Shown piece after piece: positions 26,922 through 35,884 of a stretch of 64,000 nt of DNA (position 1 is its first letter; the number at the start of each line of letters is the position of its first letter). This stretch comes from CAXQZM01 sp965229645 (lineage in GTDB: Bacteria; Pseudomonadota; Alphaproteobacteria; UBA7985). Below the pieces are notes generated by a model. That model saw only the letters and a program-made list of their open reading frames with translations. It did no database searches and had not been told where the DNA came from. The translations under genes were made by a program, and so were the position numbers. The DNA is taken from assembly GCA_965229645.1 (NCBI GenBank), contig OZ245893.1, positions 868,001 to 932,000 of the forward strand. The letters are read 5' to 3'.

Positions 26922-27779
26922 TCACCCTTTGCGAAGCCGTCGAATGAGGCTGGAGGTGTCCCAGCGCCCGCCGCCCATGGCTTGAATGTCGGCGTAGTAC
27001 TGATCGACGCGCCGTGTCACCTCCAACGGCGCGTCGAGCCGCTCGCCTTCGGCCAGGACCATGCCCAAATCCTTGCGCATCCAATCGACCGCAAACCCGA
27101 AATCGAATTCATCGGCGACCATGGTGCGGCCCCGATTGCTCATTTGCCAGGACCCGGCAGCGCCGCCCGAGATGGCCGCTAAGACTTTGTCCATGTCCAA
27201 TCCCGCGCGCTGGCCAAAGTCCAGGGCCTCGGACAAGCCTTGGACAAGCCCTGCGATGGCAACTTGATTGACCATCTTGGTGAGTTGGCCCGCGCCAATG
27301 GGCCCTATGTGGCCGCAGTATTTGGCATAGGCCGCCATGATCGGCTCGGCGCGGGCAAAATCCGTTTCTGCGCCGCCGCACATGATCGTCAGTTGGCCCT
27401 GCTCTGCCCCCGCCTGGCCGCCCGAGACGGGGGCGTCCATGAAATGCAGACCGCAATCTTGCGCTTGCGCAGCCAACTGCCGCGCCATTTGCGCCGAGGC
27501 CGTCGTATGATCGACGAACAAGCCATCGGCGGCCATGGTCGCAAACGCTGCGGTCGCCACGCTTTCGATGTCGCGATCATTGCCGACGCACGCGAAGACC
27601 AGATCGGCGCCGTCGCAAGCCGCGGCGATGGTCGGGGCCTGGGTGCCGCCGTAGTGCTGCGCCCACGCCTGCGCGCGGGCTGTCGTGCGGTTATAGACGC
27701 GCAAGTCATGGCCCGCGCGGTGCAGGTGCCCCGCCATGGGAAACCCCATGACCCCGAGGCCAAGAAACGAAATTTTCAT
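26922..27779 (-). CDS. 3-hydroxyisobutyrate dehydrogenase-like NAD(P)-dependent oxidoreductase
   Basis: This 285-residue beta-hydroxyacid dehydrogenase has the N-terminal Rossmann motif FLGLGVMGFPMAGHL, the substrate-binding DAPVSGGQAGAE and the catalytic-lysine segment GAGQLTKMVNQ. The family reduces or oxidises small hydroxyacids such as 3-hydroxyisobutyrate, tartronate semialdehyde or succinic semialdehyde; the substrate here is not determined. ATG at 27779 is preferred to the open extension to 27989, which would run into mfd. It follows mfd by 17 bases on the same strand and may share its transcript. Confidence 0.9.
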   Translation of the reverse strand: MKISFLGLGVMGFPMAGHLHRAGHDLRVYNRTTARAQAWAQHYGGTQAPTIAAACDGADLVFACVGNDRDIESVATAAFATMAADGLFVDHTTASAQMARQLAAQAQDCGLHFMDAPVSGGQAGAEQGQLTIMCGGAETDFARAEPIMAAYAKYCGHIGPIGAGQLTKMVNQVAIAGLVQGLSEALDFGQRAGLDMDKVLAAISGGAAGSWQMSNRGRTMVADEFDFGFAVDWMRKDLGMVLAEGERLDAPLEVTRRVDQYYADIQAMGGGRWDTSSLIRRLRKG

Positions 27780-27796
27780 GAGGCTTGGTCCTTTCT

Positions 27797-30700
27797 TCAC
27801 TTTTGGTTCGAACTTTGCGCCAACTTTTTCAAATTGGTCAGAATCCGCTTGATCGCGGGCACCTTGCTGGCGTCCGCGTCGAATGCATGGCGATAAAATA
27901 GGCGCTGATCGGCGCGAACGGTGATCAGCTGCGCGTTGTTCTGGCACCAGTCCATCAGCGCCTCGGGCGCGGCGAAGGCGTTTTGCCAAAAGGTCAGCAC
28001 CGCGCCCTTGGGCCCGACCTCTACCTTATGAACGCCCGCGGCCTTGGCCAAAATTTTGAGGCCAATGACCGCCAGCAAGTTCTCGGTCTCGGGCGGCAAC
28101 GCGCCGAACCGATCGATCAGCTCGGCCGCAAAACCCTCCCGATCTTGATCGGTCTCCAACGCGCCCAGACGCCGATAGAGCGCGAGGCGCAAGCCCAAAT
28201 CCCCTACGTAGGTCGCGGGGATCAGAACCGACATGCCCAAGTTGATTTGCGGGCTCCAGGTATCGACCAAGTCCAGGCCTTCGACGCCCAGATCGGCGCT
28301 CAGCTTGGCCCGTTGCACCGCCTCCTCCAGCATCGATTGGTAGAGTTCGACGCCGACTTCTTTGATGTGGCCCGACTGCTCTTCGCCGACCAAGTTACCC
28401 GCCCCGCGAATGTCGAGATCGTGCGAAGCCAGGTTGAACCCCGCGCCCAAGCCGTCCAGGGTTTTCATAACGGCCAAACGCTTTTCGGCGGCCGGGGTCA
28501 GGCGATGCCCCTGCGGCAACGTCAAATACGCATAGCCACGCTGCTTGGACCGCCCGACCCGCCCGCGCAACTGGTAGAGGGCGCTCAGGCCAAACATATG
28601 GGCCTTGTGGATGATCAGGGTGTTGGCGGTGGCGATGTCGATGCCGCTCTCGACGATGTTGGTCGAGAGCAAAATGTCGATTTTGCGCTGGGTGAAGGCC
28701 TCCATAATGTCTTCAAGGTCGGCGGGTGCCAGGGACCCATGGGCAAGGGCGGATTTCAGTTCGGGCACCAATTTGCCCAAGCGGTCTTCCATGTCCGCCA
28801 GATCGCGAATGCGCGGACAGACGATGAAGGACTGGCCGCCGCGGAAATGCTCGCGCATCAGGGCCTCGCGCAAAATCAGCGGATCCCAGGGCATGACGAA
28901 GGTGCGCACCGACAGCCGATCAACGGGCGGGGTGGCGATCAGCGACAGCTCTTTGACGCCTGTCAGCGCCAGCTGCAAGGTTCGCGGGATCGGCGTCGCG
29001 GTCAAGGTCAAGACATGGACGTTTTCCCGCAGCTGCTTGAGCCGTTCTTTCTGCTTGACGCCAAAGCGCTGCTCCTCATCGACGATCACCAGGCCCAACT
29101 CGTGATAGGCAAAGGACGGCGCGAGGATGCCGTGGGTGCCGATGATGATCTGCGCCTGCCCTTGGGCAATCCGTTCCTTCGCCGATTTTAAGGCAGCCCC
29201 CGTCACCAAGCGCGATATGTGCTCGACCCGGATCGACGTGTCCGCAAAGCGTTCGGCGAAGGTCTGAGTGTGTTGGCGGGCCAAAAGCGTGGTCGGCACC
29301 ACCACCGCGACTTGCGCGCCCTGCATCGCCGCGGCAAAGGCAGCGCGGATCGCCACTTCGGTTTTGCCAAAACCCACGTCGCCGACCACCAGTCGATCCA
29401 TGGGCCGTCCCTTGGTCAGGTCTTGCAGCACGTCCTCAATCGCGTCCTGCTGATCGTCGGTTTCAACGTAGGGAAAGCGCGCGGCGAATTCCGCCATGAG
29501 GTCAGGGGCCATGTCGAAGGCGGGTGCGGACTTGAGTTGCCGGGCCGCCGCCACGGCCATGAGCCCTTCGGCGATGGCAAAGAGTTGTCGCTTGGCCCTA
29601 GCCTTGCGGTTTTGCCACGCCGCCGACCCCAGGCGGTCGAGCGCCATCCCCTCCCCCGCGTCGCCGTAGCGCGACAGCAGTTCGACATTTTCGACGGGCA
29701 AATAGAGACGGTCGCCGCCCGCGTAGGCCAAGTGCAAAACATCGTGGGGGGCGCCCCCCAGATCGAGCGTTTCCAACCCTTCGTAGCGGCCAATGCCATG
29801 ATCGACATGGACGACCAAATCGCCAAGGCTCAGGGACTCAACGTCCCTTAAAAATGCGTCGGCTTTCTTGCGCTTGCGCGGGCGGATCAGCCGTTCGCCC
29901 AGCACATCTTGTTCGGTTAGGACCAGTAACCGATCCAGGCGGAACCCAGCCGCCAAAGGCAAAACCGCAAAGCCCACCGCCATCTTGTCGAGCGCTTGCA
30001 CTTGATCGGCGCGCGTCACATCGCGTTGCACCTGCACCCCCGCCTCGAACAAGGTCTGCTTGAGCCGCTCCTTGGATCCTTGCGACGCGCAGGCGATCAG
30101 GGCCTTGCCGCCCGATTTTTGGTGGCTGCGCACCTCGCGCCGCACCGCCTCGTACAAATTGGCCTCTGGGTCCCGCCGCTCGGCCGCAAAGCTGATCCCA
30201 GGTCGAACGGCCTTGGTCAGCACGGGCAGCGCGGCTTGCGCAGGCACATCGAAGGATGAAAAGTGCCAGGCTTGCCGCTGCTCGGTCAGCCGATCCCAAT
30301 CGGCGGACTGCCAATACAGGGTCTCGGGACGGATCGGGTAGTAGAGCGACTGCTCGGATTTCTTCGCGGCCCGTTCCACCTCCAACGAGGCCAGGCGAGC
30401 CTGGTAGAAATCCTCGATGGCCTCCAGGCGCGCCTGGGCCGCCTCTTGCACCTGGCAATCCAGGATCAGCGGCGCTGCCGCAGGCAAGTATGATAGCAGC
30501 GAGGGCAAGGCTCCCTCAAAAAACAGCGGTTGCCAATGTTCTTGGCCCGCGTAAGCGCGCCCTTCCGACAGGGCGGCGTAGAGCGGGTCGCTCTGCCCTG
30601 TCGCGCCAAAAGTCTCGCGGTAGCGCAAACGAAACCGCTCGCGCGCGTCGGCATGGCTCGGGATCTCGCTGGCGGGCAGCAAGGTCAGGGCGCTCGCCGC

Positions 30701-31300
30701 CTTAGTTGTTCGCTGCCCCGCGGGGTCAAAGTGCTTGAGCGTATCGATCTCATCGTCGAAAAAATCAATCCGCACGGGCGCCTTGGCCCCCGTTGGAAAT
30801 ACATCGATCAGGCCCCCACGCTGGGCAAACTCCCCCGGTTCGGTCACGGTCGATACCGCCGCGTACCCCGCCAGCGCGAGGAAACTTGTCAGTTGGGCGG
30901 GCGCCAAGGTGCCCCCGGGTTTGAGCCGCAGCACCTGCCCGTCAAAAAACTGCGCGGGCACCACTCTTTGCAACAGGGCGTTGACCGTGACGACCAGGAT
31001 GGTCGGTTTGCGATCCTGCTTGGCCTCAATCTGGCGCAACAGCATGAGGGTCTTGAGGCGGGCGGAGACCAAATCACGGCTCGGCCCCACGCGATCGTAG
31101 GGCAAGCAGTCCCAGGCGGGGAACCCCAGAATGCGGTGGTCGGGGGCAAAAAAGGCCAGGCGGGCCTGGACCCGCGCCAGTTGGGCATCGTCGGGCACGA
31201 CCAACAGGCTAAGGCGCGCGTCTTTAATCAAGGCGGGCACAAGAGCGGACTCGGCCCCTTCCAGAACCGAACCAACCCAGGTCAAGGAACGCGTGGTCAC
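27797..31300 (-). CDS. mfd: transcription-repair coupling factor
   Basis: The product removes stalled RNA polymerase from DNA lesions and recruits UvrAB. The 1,167 residues are the usual length. The N-terminal UvrB-homology region is followed by the polymerase-interacting region and the ATPase core with VGDVGFGKTEVA (Walker A) and VDEEQRFGV (motif II). A C-terminal TRCF domain completes it. GTG at 31300 is chosen: it overlaps the sdhE stop in a GTGA junction and has GAGGG just upstream, and the longer frame to 31525 is the sdhE coding region in another frame. The sdhE-mfd pair divergent from recG is a known alphaproteobacterial arrangement. Confidence 0.96.
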   Translation of the reverse strand: MTTRSLTWVGSVLEGAESALVPALIKDARLSLLVVPDDAQLARVQARLAFFAPDHRILGFPAWDCLPYDRVGPSRDLVSARLKTLMLLRQIEAKQDRKPTILVVTVNALLQRVVPAQFFDGQVLRLKPGGTLAPAQLTSFLALAGYAAVSTVTEPGEFAQRGGLIDVFPTGAKAPVRIDFFDDEIDTLKHFDPAGQRTTKAASALTLLPASEIPSHADARERFRLRYRETFGATGQSDPLYAALSEGRAYAGQEHWQPLFFEGALPSLLSYLPAAAPLILDCQVQEAAQARLEAIEDFYQARLASLEVERAAKKSEQSLYYPIRPETLYWQSADWDRLTEQRQAWHFSSFDVPAQAALPVLTKAVRPGISFAAERRDPEANLYEAVRREVRSHQKSGGKALIACASQGSKERLKQTLFEAGVQVQRDVTRADQVQALDKMAVGFAVLPLAAGFRLDRLLVLTEQDVLGERLIRPRKRKKADAFLRDVESLSLGDLVVHVDHGIGRYEGLETLDLGGAPHDVLHLAYAGGDRLYLPVENVELLSRYGDAGEGMALDRLGSAAWQNRKARAKRQLFAIAEGLMAVAAARQLKSAPAFDMAPDLMAEFAARFPYVETDDQQDAIEDVLQDLTKGRPMDRLVVGDVGFGKTEVAIRAAFAAAMQGAQVAVVVPTTLLARQHTQTFAERFADTSIRVEHISRLVTGAALKSAKERIAQGQAQIIIGTHGILAPSFAYHELGLVIVDEEQRFGVKQKERLKQLRENVHVLTLTATPIPRTLQLALTGVKELSLIATPPVDRLSVRTFVMPWDPLILREALMREHFRGGQSFIVCPRIRDLADMEDRLGKLVPELKSALAHGSLAPADLEDIMEAFTQRKIDILLSTNIVESGIDIATANTLIIHKAHMFGLSALYQLRGRVGRSKQRGYAYLTLPQGHRLTPAAEKRLAVMKTLDGLGAGFNLASHDLDIRGAGNLVGEEQSGHIKEVGVELYQSMLEEAVQRAKLSADLGVEGLDLVDTWSPQINLGMSVLIPATYVGDLGLRLALYRRLGALETDQDREGFAAELIDRFGALPPETENLLAVIGLKILAKAAGVHKVEVGPKGAVLTFWQNAFAAPEALMDWCQNNAQLITVRADQRLFYRHAFDADASKVPAIKRILTNLKKLAQSSNQK

Positions 31301-31578
31301 GATCCCTCGGGCCTGTAGCGAAAGGCGGACAACCAGGCGCGCAAATGTGCGGGCATGGTCGGGGGCAAATCTGCTCGTTGGGTCATCATGTCGTGCAGGA
31401 CGGGCTCTGGCAGCTCGATGAACTCCGCGAACGCGGCCAGCGTCGCCGCGTCCATCCGCGGCAGGTGCCCGCGCGCAAAATTGCCGAGGATGAGGTCGAG
31501 CTCCTTGGTGCCGCGATGGGTACAACGATAGAGGATTTTTTTGGCCTCAAGGTCGATTTGTGTCATGGTCTGGCCCAT
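31297..31578 (-). CDS. sdhE: succinate dehydrogenase assembly factor (FAD assembly, SdhE/Sdh5)
   Basis: This small protein of about 93 residues has the family signature HRGTKELDLILGNFA (the RGxxE element needed for flavinylation of SdhA), followed by the usual helical C-terminal half. ATG at 31578 has AAAAGG a few bases upstream; an in-frame ATG at 31566 is a second choice. Its stop overlaps the mfd start by 4 bases. Element C begins 24 bases upstream of the start codon, so the promoter must be within or beyond that element. Confidence 0.9.
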   Translation of the reverse strand: MGQTMTQIDLEAKKILYRCTHRGTKELDLILGNFARGHLPRMDAATLAAFAEFIELPEPVLHDMMTQRADLPPTMPAHLRAWLSAFRYRPEGS

Positions 31579-31601
31579 ACGACCTTTTGCCTGGAAGGTA
31601 A

Positions 31602-31796
31602 TACCAGCGACGGTTGAAAATGACTCTTTTGATCGCTGGTATAAGGGCCGCGACTGCGGCCCCCGGAGCGGCCCCGAGAATAGCGCGAAAGCGCCTCGGG
31701 GTATAAGCGAAGGCCCCGTCGGAGGCGAAACGCGAAGCGTTTCTGCCGTGAGACATAAAACGGCCAAAAAAGTGTCAACTTTTTTGGCCGTTGGTA
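31602..31796 (+). mobile_element. MITE-like structured element, copy C
   Basis: This copy is 195 bases, with ends TACCAGCG and CGTTGGTA and the last stem (AACGGCC...GGCCGTT) perfectly paired. The flanks are TAA on the left and TTA on the right. It occupies nearly all of the divergent spacer between sdhE and recG; without it, about 37 bases would separate the two start codons. Confidence 0.88.
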
Positions 31797-31813
31797 TTAA
31801 TTGGCGACGTCTT

Positions 31814-33880
31814 ATGCGCCCCCCCGAACTCGCCCCGCTATTTGCGCCCGTTGACGACCTGCCAGGGGTCGGCAGCAAGGTTGCCGAGCGCCTAGGCACC
31901 TTGTGCGGGCCGCGCGTTCTGGATCTGCTCTGGCATCGCCCGGCTCGTTTTATCGACCGCCGCGTGCGGAACAGTCTGCACGGGCTGGAGTCGGGCCAAA
32001 CCCTGACGCTCCTCCTTACCATCGGCGCGCATCAAACCCCTGGGCGCAAAGGAGCGCCCTACCTCATTCCCTGTCTGCACGACGACGGCGGGGTGACGCT
32101 GACCTTCTTCAACGCGCGCGGATCTTGGCTGGCCGAACAGTTCCCAGCGGGCCAGCAGCGCTTGGTTTCTGGCAAGATCGAATTCTACCGTGGCGCTTGG
32201 CAGATGGTCCATCCAGAGCTCAGCCTGCCGCCCGACAAGGCCGACACCTTGCAGCGGTTTCAGCCCGTTTACCCCAGCCGCGCAGGCCTGGCGCAAAAGG
32301 TCCTGGGCAAGGCCGTTCAGTCAGCCCTGGCGCGCGTACCCCCCGTGGGCGAGTGGATCGACGGTCCGCTCAAGGCCCAGCGCCAGTGGCCCGACTTTGC
32401 CGTCGCCTTAACCCAAGTCCACGAAGATCCACACCTAGACCAAGTTCCCGAACGCCTCGCCTACGATGAGGCCCTGGCAGGGCAAGTTGCCCTCGCGGTC
32501 TTGCGCGCCCACCGCTCCTCCGCGCAGGGCCCAGATCTGAGCGCGCCCGGCGATCTGCGGCGAACCCTCATCGACGCCCTGCCCTTCGCCCTGACCAACG
32601 ATCAGGCCCAAGCCATCGCCGCCTTGAGCGCCCAGATTCGTGGCCCTGCCCAGGCCATGACCCTGATCCAGGGCGATGTGGGCAGCGGCAAGACCTTGGT
32701 GGCGCTGGCGCTCATGCTGCAAGCGGTCGAGGCGGGAACCCAGGCGGTCCTGATGGCCCCAACCGAAATCCTGGCGCGGCAACACGCCCAAATTCTGGCG
32801 CACCTTACCCAAGGCCTGCCCGTGCGGCTCGTGTGCTTGACGGGCAAAGACAAGGGCAAAGCCCGAACCGCGCTCGCCGCCCAAATTGCCGAGGGCAGCG
32901 CGGACCTGATCGTCGGCACCCACGCGCTGTTTCAAGAGGGGGTGGCATTCAAAAACGTCGGCCTGGCCGTGATCGACGAACAGCATCGTTTCGGGGTTCA
33001 TCAGCGCCTGGCCCTATCGCAAAAGGGACGCGCGCCGCACCTGATCCTCATGTCCGCGACCCCGATCCCACGCACACTAGTCATGGCCGCTTACGGGGAC
33101 CTGGAAGTCGTCGAGATCAAGCAAAAACCCGAGGGACGGCACCCCATACGAACGCTGGCCAAACCACTCAGCGGCGTCCCCCAAGTCCTGCAAAGCCTCG
33201 AACGCCTGCTACACACAGGCCAGCAAGCCTACTGGATCTGCCCCTTAGTGGAGGAGTCTGAGGCTTTGCCCGATCTATCCGACGCAACGAGCCGATTTGA
33301 CGCCCTACAAAAAGCCTTCGGCACCCAAGTGGGCCTGATCCACGGTCAAATGAAGCCCGACGCCAAGGAAGCCGCCATGGCCGCGTTCAAGGCGGGCGAA
33401 ACGCGCCTCTTGGTGGCCACAACGGTGATCGAGGTCGGCGTCGATGTGCCCAAGGCCACCTTCATGGTGATCGAGCAGGCCGAGCGCTTTGGTCTTGCGC
33501 AGATGCACCAAATCCGCGGCCGGGTCGGTCGCGGCACCCTGCCTGGCACTTGCCTGCTGCTCTATGGTCATCCTGTCTCCGCAACCGCGCAGCAACGGCT
33601 GAAGGCCATGCGCGCCTCGGGCGACGGCTTTTACCTAAGCGAGCAAGACCTCAAGCTGCGCGGCGGCGGCGAAATCCTCGGCACCCGCCAATCGGGCCTG
33701 CCCGAAACCCGCTTTGTGGACTACGGCCTGCACGGGGAGTTGATGGCGATCGCGCGCAAAGACGCCCAAGCCCTACTCGCCGCCGACCCCACCCTGCAAA
33801 CTCCGCGCGGGCAGGCCATCCGCACCCTGCTCTACCTATTCGGCAAGGACCAAGTCGCACCTTTGCTCAAGATTGGATGA
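31814..33880 (+). CDS. recG: ATP-dependent DNA helicase RecG
   Basis: The product remodels stalled replication forks and branch-migrates Holliday junctions. The 688 residues are typical. An N-terminal wedge region (DLPGVGSKVAERLG near residue 17) is followed by helicase motifs QGDVGSGKT (Walker A), IDEQHRFGV (DEQH box) and the C-terminal QIRGRVGRG. ATG at 31814 gives the expected N terminus; the longer frame from 31541 reads through element C and is rejected. Divergent from sdhE-mfd. Confidence 0.96.
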   Translation: MRPPELAPLFAPVDDLPGVGSKVAERLGTLCGPRVLDLLWHRPARFIDRRVRNSLHGLESGQTLTLLLTIGAHQTPGRKGAPYLIPCLHDDGGVTLTFFNARGSWLAEQFPAGQQRLVSGKIEFYRGAWQMVHPELSLPPDKADTLQRFQPVYPSRAGLAQKVLGKAVQSALARVPPVGEWIDGPLKAQRQWPDFAVALTQVHEDPHLDQVPERLAYDEALAGQVALAVLRAHRSSAQGPDLSAPGDLRRTLIDALPFALTNDQAQAIAALSAQIRGPAQAMTLIQGDVGSGKTLVALALMLQAVEAGTQAVLMAPTEILARQHAQILAHLTQGLPVRLVCLTGKDKGKARTALAAQIAEGSADLIVGTHALFQEGVAFKNVGLAVIDEQHRFGVHQRLALSQKGRAPHLILMSATPIPRTLVMAAYGDLEVVEIKQKPEGRHPIRTLAKPLSGVPQVLQSLERLLHTGQQAYWICPLVEESEALPDLSDATSRFDALQKAFGTQVGLIHGQMKPDAKEAAMAAFKAGETRLLVATTVIEVGVDVPKATFMVIEQAERFGLAQMHQIRGRVGRGTLPGTCLLLYGHPVSATAQQRLKAMRASGDGFYLSEQDLKLRGGGEILGTRQSGLPETRFVDYGLHGELMAIARKDAQALLAADPTLQTPRGQAIRTLLYLFGKDQVAPLLKIG

Positions 33881-34012
33881 GCCAATGGCGGCAAAGTTTG
33901 ACTCGTCGAGCTGGTGATGAACGCGGAAAATACTGAATTGAAATTCTGTATTTATGAAGGACGAGCAACCAAGGGGAAGCGCGGCCTGCTTGGCGCAGCC
34001 ACGCGGGCGAAA

Positions 34013-34031
34013 GGGTCGTTGAAAACGACCC
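34013..34031. terminator. hairpin between convergent recG and TRAP genes
   Basis: GGGTCGTT - GAA - AACGACCC, a perfect 8-base-pair stem with flanks GAAA before and TTGG after. It is the same hairpin as at 6488-6506. The 178-base spacer (33881-34058) has no gene. Without a T run it may end transcripts by another route or be a repeat of a different kind. Confidence 0.45.
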
Positions 34032-34058
34032 TTGGTAGAAGACCAGCCGTTCCTGATC

Positions 34059-35369
34059 CTATAGCAAGAGCAGGGTCAAGCTCGGGAACAAAATCAACAA
34101 AACAACCCTGATCATATCGCTGGCCACGAAGGGCAAAACGCCGCGGTAGGTCGCCGAAATCGGCACCCCTGGGGCCATGCCATTGATCACGAACAGGTTC
34201 AGCCCCACAGGCGGGGTAATGAGCCCGACCTCGACCACGATCAGCACCAGGATGCCGAACCAAATGGCGGTCTGTTCCGCAGTCAGGCCAAAATCCAAGG
34301 CCTCGATGATGGGAAAAAACACTGGGATGGTCAGCAAGATCATGCTGAGGCTGTCCATAAAACATCCGAACACCAAATAGATTAGTAAAATCGCCAACAG
34401 AATCAGAATAGGTGCATAGCCCAAGGAAACGATAGCGTCGGAAAGGAGGGTCGGCGCGCGCGTGAAGGCCAGAAAAGAATTGAACAAGGCCGCCCCAAAA
34501 ATAATCAGGAAGATCATGCCCGTGGTTTTGCCCGCCGCCAGCAAGCATTCCACCACATCGCGCCAGCCGCACCCCCCAGGGCCGATGGCGTAGAGGGCCG
34601 TGATCATGGCGCCAATGGCCGCAGCCTCGGTCGGGGTGAACAGGCCCCAATAGATGCCGCCGATGACCACGGCGAAAATCACAAACACGGGCCAGGTCGC
34701 CAGGAGGGTCCGAAAGCGTTCGCCGTAGGGTCTGCGCGGCGCGGGTTGGGAACGATCCGCGCCGAACCGCGCCACCAGCGCAATGGCCATCATATAGCCC
34801 AAGGCCGCCAAAATCCCTGGGATCAGGGCGGCAATGAACATCTTGACGATGTTCTGTTCGGTCAAAATCGCATAGATCACCAAAATGACCGAGGGGGGGA
34901 TCAAAATTCCCAAGGTGCCGCCCGCGGCAAGAACCCCCGTAGCAGTGGCGTCGGAATAGCCGTAGCGCTTAAGTTCGGGCAAGGCGACTTGCCCCATGGT
35001 CGAGGCGGTGGCGAGGGAGGACCCGCAGATGGCGCCGAACCCCGCGCAGGCCCCGACGGCGGCCATGGCAACACCGCCGCGCCGATGGCCCAGCCAGTTT
35101 TCAGCGCTGAGAAATAGGGCCTTGGACAGCCCCGATTTGGTGGCGAACTGGCCCATGAGCAAAAACAGCGGCACAATCGACAGGGAGTAACTGGCGAAGG
35201 TCTGGTAGGTGAGCGTTTTGAGTTGCGCGAGCGGGGCATTAGGCGAGCCCAGCACGATCCAGGTGCCACAAAACCCCGTAATCGCCATGGCCGCCGCAAC
35301 GGGCACGCGCAGAAAAATCAGCAGCAGCATGACAGGAAAGGACCAAAGCGCGAGGGCCAGATCGCTCAT
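34059..35369 (-). CDS. TRAP transporter, large permease subunit (DctM family)
   Basis: This inner-membrane protein of 436 residues has about twelve hydrophobic segments and the DctM signatures ICGSSLATASTMG, GGTLGILIPPSV and VGLITPPVGLNLFVI. It forms the ion-coupled channel of a tripartite ATP-independent periplasmic transporter, driven by a sodium or proton gradient. Its start overlaps the dctQ-type stop (ATGA at 35366-35369). The set is dctP - GH88 - dctQ - dctM on one strand, so the substrate is probably an unsaturated uronide or related sugar acid (inference from the GH88 neighbour). Confidence 0.94.
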   Translation of the reverse strand: MSDLALALWSFPVMLLLIFLRVPVAAAMAITGFCGTWIVLGSPNAPLAQLKTLTYQTFASYSLSIVPLFLLMGQFATKSGLSKALFLSAENWLGHRRGGVAMAAVGACAGFGAICGSSLATASTMGQVALPELKRYGYSDATATGVLAAGGTLGILIPPSVILVIYAILTEQNIVKMFIAALIPGILAALGYMMAIALVARFGADRSQPAPRRPYGERFRTLLATWPVFVIFAVVIGGIYWGLFTPTEAAAIGAMITALYAIGPGGCGWRDVVECLLAAGKTTGMIFLIIFGAALFNSFLAFTRAPTLLSDAIVSLGYAPILILLAILLIYLVFGCFMDSLSMILLTIPVFFPIIEALDFGLTAEQTAIWFGILVLIVVEVGLITPPVGLNLFVINGMAPGVPISATYRGVLPFVASDMIRVVLLILFPSLTLLLL

Positions 35370-35884
35370 GCGAGGCGCGCCCCCGCGCGCATTGACTTGA
35401 GATCAAGCCCGAGGACGTAGATCGCAACGAGGGTCGCCCAAACCGCCGCCGCAAAAGCCAGGGCATAGCCGTACCACAGCGGCGCGCCCAAGATCATGGT
35501 CGATTCCCCGTAGGCGAGCTTCTCCTGCAGGCCATACCAGAGCCGCCACATGACGACCGCGGAAATTAGGGCGATGAGGGCGTCCCCGACGAAGGTCAGC
35601 GCGTTGAAGACCCAGGTCGGCAATGCATTGACAAGGACATCAACCGTCACATGGCCGCGATGGAGGTGGCAGTAAGGCAGGAAGCCAAAAACGGCGACGG
35701 CGGCACCGATTTCCACCAACTCAAAATCGCCTGGGATCGGCCCCAATCCTGCCGAAATCAAGCTGCGCCCCGTGACAGACAGCACCGTCAAGACCGCCGC
35801 CAACAGCAAGACCAGCCCCGCCATCAAGGCCATAGCCCCCGTGATTTGATGGACGAGGCGATCCGCCCGGGTGTTGATCAGCAC
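35366..35884 (-). CDS. TRAP transporter, small permease subunit (DctQ family)
   Basis: This 172-residue protein has four predicted membrane helices. The DctQ family pattern is visible in the region FLPYCHLHRGHVTVDVL, which corresponds to the usual R-x-G-H-I-x-V-D loop. It pairs with the large permease to form the membrane part of the TRAP system. It overlaps the GH88 gene stop by 7 bases upstream and the large permease by 4 bases downstream, a strongly coupled arrangement. Confidence 0.92.
   Translation of the reverse strand: MLINTRADRLVHQITGAMALMAGLVLLLAAVLTVLSVTGRSLISAGLGPIPGDFELVEIGAAVAVFGFLPYCHLHRGHVTVDVLVNALPTWVFNALTFVGDALIALISAVVMWRLWYGLQEKLAYGESTMILGAPLWYGYALAFAAAVWATLVAIYVLGLDLKSMRAGARLA

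Noticed and set aside
31541..31813. N-terminal extension of RecG through element C
   Set aside because: The extension is repeat sequence shared with non-coding copies. ATG 31814 gives a normal RecG N terminus.
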